A DNA stretch of 64,000 bases from Burkholderia sp. PAMC 26561. Its GTDB lineage: Bacteria; Pseudomonadota; Gammaproteobacteria; Burkholderiales; Burkholderiaceae. The translations under genes and the position numbers were made by a program. The DNA lies in NCBI RefSeq assembly GCF_001557535.2, contig NZ_CP014306.1, positions 1,488,001 through 1,552,000 of the forward strand. The letters run 5' to 3'. Positions 62,544 through 64,000 of the stretch are shown here, in pieces. The notes below the pieces were generated by a model. The model worked only from the letters and a program-made list of their open reading frames with translations, did no database searches and was not told where the DNA came from. Numbering within the stretch: position 1 is the stretch's first letter; the number at the start of each line of letters is the position of its first letter.

Positions 62544-63151
62544 CGACAGCAGTTTTTTTATCCGGCGCCGGGCTTGGCGCAAGTTTGATCATCGCGATTG
62601 GCGCTCAGAACGCGTTTGTATTACGGCAAGGTTTGAAGCGCAGACACGTAGGCCTGGTCGTCTCGATCTGCGCGCTGATCGATGTATTGCTGATTGGGTT
62701 GGGTATCGGCGGAATGGGCGCGTTGATTGCCCGTGCGCCGGTGCTGCTCGACGTGATTCGATGGGCCGGTGCAGTGTTCCTGTTCCTCTACGGCGTTCGG
62801 GCGTTTCATGCGGCATTGAAAGGGCCGGGGCATTTGCAGGCCGAAAACGGCGAGACGCAGACGGCGTTGAAAGCGGCATCGACTGTGCTCGCCTTGTCGC
62901 TGCTCAATCCGCACGTTTATCTGGACACCGTTGTGTTGCTGGGTGGGATTGGCGCGCGATACGGCTGGCCGGGGAACGCGTGGTTCGCAGCCGGGGCGAT
63001 GTGTTCGTCGGTTATCTGGTTCACCACGCTCGGGTTCGGTGCGCGATTGCTGCGGCCGCTGTTCGAGAAAGATGTCTCGTGGCGCGTGCTCGATGTGATC
63101 GTGGGTGTGGTGATGTGGTGGATTGCCGGGATGCTGATCTTTTCGCATTAG
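62540..63151 (+). CDS. LysE/ArgO-family amino acid exporter
   Basis: The 203-residue inner-membrane protein has six predicted helices and the LysE/ArgO pattern: LSGAGLGASLIIAIGAQNAFVLRQGL at the start (seen over residues 7-32), the ISICALIDVLLIGLGIGG-like helix, LALSLLNPHVYLDTVVLLGG and WWIAGMLIFSH at the end. ArgO proteins export arginine and lysine. ATGA coupling to the GST gene suggests co-transcription, though a functional link is not obvious. Confidence 0.92.
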   Translation: MTTAVFLSGAGLGASLIIAIGAQNAFVLRQGLKRRHVGLVVSICALIDVLLIGLGIGGMGALIARAPVLLDVIRWAGAVFLFLYGVRAFHAALKGPGHLQAENGETQTALKAASTVLALSLLNPHVYLDTVVLLGGIGARYGWPGNAWFAAGAMCSSVIWFTTLGFGARLLRPLFEKDVSWRVLDVIVGVVMWWIAGMLIFSH

Positions 63152-63160
63152 AGCTTTCGC

Positions 63161-63189
63161 GCTGCGGGCGTCGAGAAAACGCCCGCAGC
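63161..63189. terminator. hairpin between the LysE-type gene and ftsY
   Basis: A perfect 11-bp GC stem (63161-63171 with 63179-63189) with a 7-nt loop lies between the convergent genes. There is no T-run, so efficiency is uncertain. Confidence 0.65.
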
Positions 63190-63195
63190 ATCGGT

Positions 63196-64000
63196 TCAAC
63201 TGCCCAGCAACGCGTCCGCGAATTCGTCGGCGCTGAACGGCTGCAGGTCTTCCACCTTCTCGCCCACGCCGATGAAATAAACCGGAATCGGACGCTGGCG
63301 TGCGATCGCGGCGAGAATGCCGCCCTTGGCGGTGCCATCTAGTTTCGTCACGATCAACCCGGTCAGGCCGAGGGCATCGTCAAAGGCTTTTACTTGGGCG
63401 AGCGCGTTCTGGCCCGTGTTTGCATCGATTACCAGCAAGACTTCGTGCGGCGCATCCGGCTGCGCCTTTGCGATCACGCGCTTCACCTTGCGCAGTTCTT
63501 CCATCAGGTGAAGCTGGGTCGGCAGACGGCCGGCGGTGTCAGCCATCATCACGTCGATCTTCCGCGCCTTTGCGGCGCCAACCGCGTCGAAGATCACGGC
63601 GGCTGCGTCGCCGCTTTCCTGCGATAAAACCGTCACGTTGTTCCGCTCACCCCACACGCGCAATTGCTCGCGCGCCGCGGCGCGGAACGTGTCGCCGGCG
63701 GCCAGCAACACCGACTGGTCGAAGCTTTGCAAATGCTTGGCCAGCTTGCCGATGCTCGTCGTTTTTCCCGCGCCGTTCACACCGGCGATCATCATCACGA
63801 GCGGTTGCGCGCGGCCGAGCATCAGCGATTTTTCTAGCGGTCGCAGCAGATCTGCGAGGAGTGAACGCAGCGCGGCCTTCACTTGCATTGCGTCGGTGAG
63901 GCGCTCGCTGCGCACTTTTTCGCGCAGTTCTTCGAGCAGATATTCAGTGGCGTCCATACCCGCATCCGACATCAGCAACGCGGTTTCCAGCTCTTCGTAA
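63196..64000 (-). CDS. ftsY: signal recognition particle receptor FtsY (5' end beyond window)
   Basis: FtsY receives ribosome-bound SRP at the inner membrane. At least 267 codons are present and the frame is open to the window edge (reading YEELETALLMSDAGMD at the edge), so the acidic N-terminal A domain and the start lie outside. The NG domain is complete: the N helices, P-loop GVNGAGKTTSIGKLA, DTFRAAAREQL, the VMMADTAGRLPTQLHLMEEL switch, TKLDGTAKGG and the C-terminal FSADEFADALLGS. Confidence 0.97.
   Translation of the reverse strand, partial: YEELETALLMSDAGMDATEYLLEELREKVRSERLTDAMQVKAALRSLLADLLRPLEKSLMLGRAQPLVMMIAGVNGAGKTTSIGKLAKHLQSFDQSVLLAAGDTFRAAAREQLRVWGERNNVTVLSQESGDAAAVIFDAVGAAKARKIDVMMADTAGRLPTQLHLMEELRKVKRVIAKAQPDAPHEVLLVIDANTGQNALAQVKAFDDALGLTGLIVTKLDGTAKGGILAAIARQRPIPVYFIGVGEKVEDLQPFSADEFADALLGS

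Overview
The window is 64 kb of a high-GC chromosome from a Burkholderiaceae betaproteobacterium, most like Paraburkholderia or Caballeronia. That placement rests on gene order and protein character: DUF493-lipB-lipA, gshA-gshB-EIIA(Man)-HPr-EI, a coxB-ctaD-ctaG-ctaE-surf1-ctaA-ctaB-sco run, a type III GshA, a long LeuA and C-terminal extensions typical of the group. It is core chromosome: I see no insertion sequence, phage, CRISPR array, rRNA or tRNA. The one segment with a different look is about 49.6-51.5 kb, which is AT-rich around a DUF1996 gene.

Layout. 0-3.7 kb: lipoate synthesis (lipB, lipA) with a DUF493 gene, a LysR regulator and a DUF2917 gene. 4-8.8 kb: C4-dicarboxylate uptake (dctA) with its two-component system dctB-dctD and a clear sigma-54 promoter. 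8.9-12.5 kb: a TlpA-like thioredoxin, a lipoprotein, comM and ubiK. 12.5-14.9 kb: glnK-amtB behind a sigma-54 promoter with two NtrC-like sites. 15-20.5 kb: glutathione synthesis, then the EIIA(Man)/HPr/EI phosphorelay. 20.5-25.5 kb (minus strand): an autotransporter-type heptosyltransferase, moeB, ctpA and gpmA. 25.7-30.4 kb: rhodanese-grxC-secB-gpsA, then trmL, comF and a BioC-like methyltransferase. 30.7-41.3 kb: the aa3-type cytochrome c oxidase with heme A synthesis and copper assembly genes. 41.4-51.3 kb: a MarR-GNAT gene, the N-acetylglucosamine operon (nagA, SIS isomerase, EIIA-HPr-EI fusion, nagE) and DUF1996. 51.5-55.4 kb: cyoABCD, a bo3-type quinol oxidase. 55.4-64 kb: rpoH with a CIRCE operator, pagL, leuA with a leader region, trpD2/ybiB, an FAH hydrolase, a zeta-class GST, a LysE exporter and partial ftsY.

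How parts work together. The window holds two terminal oxidases (cytochrome c-fed and quinol-fed) with most of their assembly factors, and two separate PEP phosphorelays: a regulatory EIIA-HPr-EI set and a GlcNAc-dedicated multidomain EI. Nitrogen (NtrC) and dicarboxylate (DctD) genes both use sigma-54 promoters.

The points most worth following are these. (1) A previously unannotated 25-residue leader peptide with rare CUA leucine codons and a 14-bp hairpin sits ahead of leuA, suggesting leucine attenuation. (2) The nag operon and the DUF1996 gene share the same pair of operator-like boxes at the same distance from the -10, suggesting that an unknown secreted protein belongs to the GlcNAc regulon. 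(3) NagE carries a second EIIB domain without the phosphorylated cysteine. (4) Three DnaA boxes lie together far from any replication gene. (5) The dctA leader contains a minicistron and a terminator-like hairpin.
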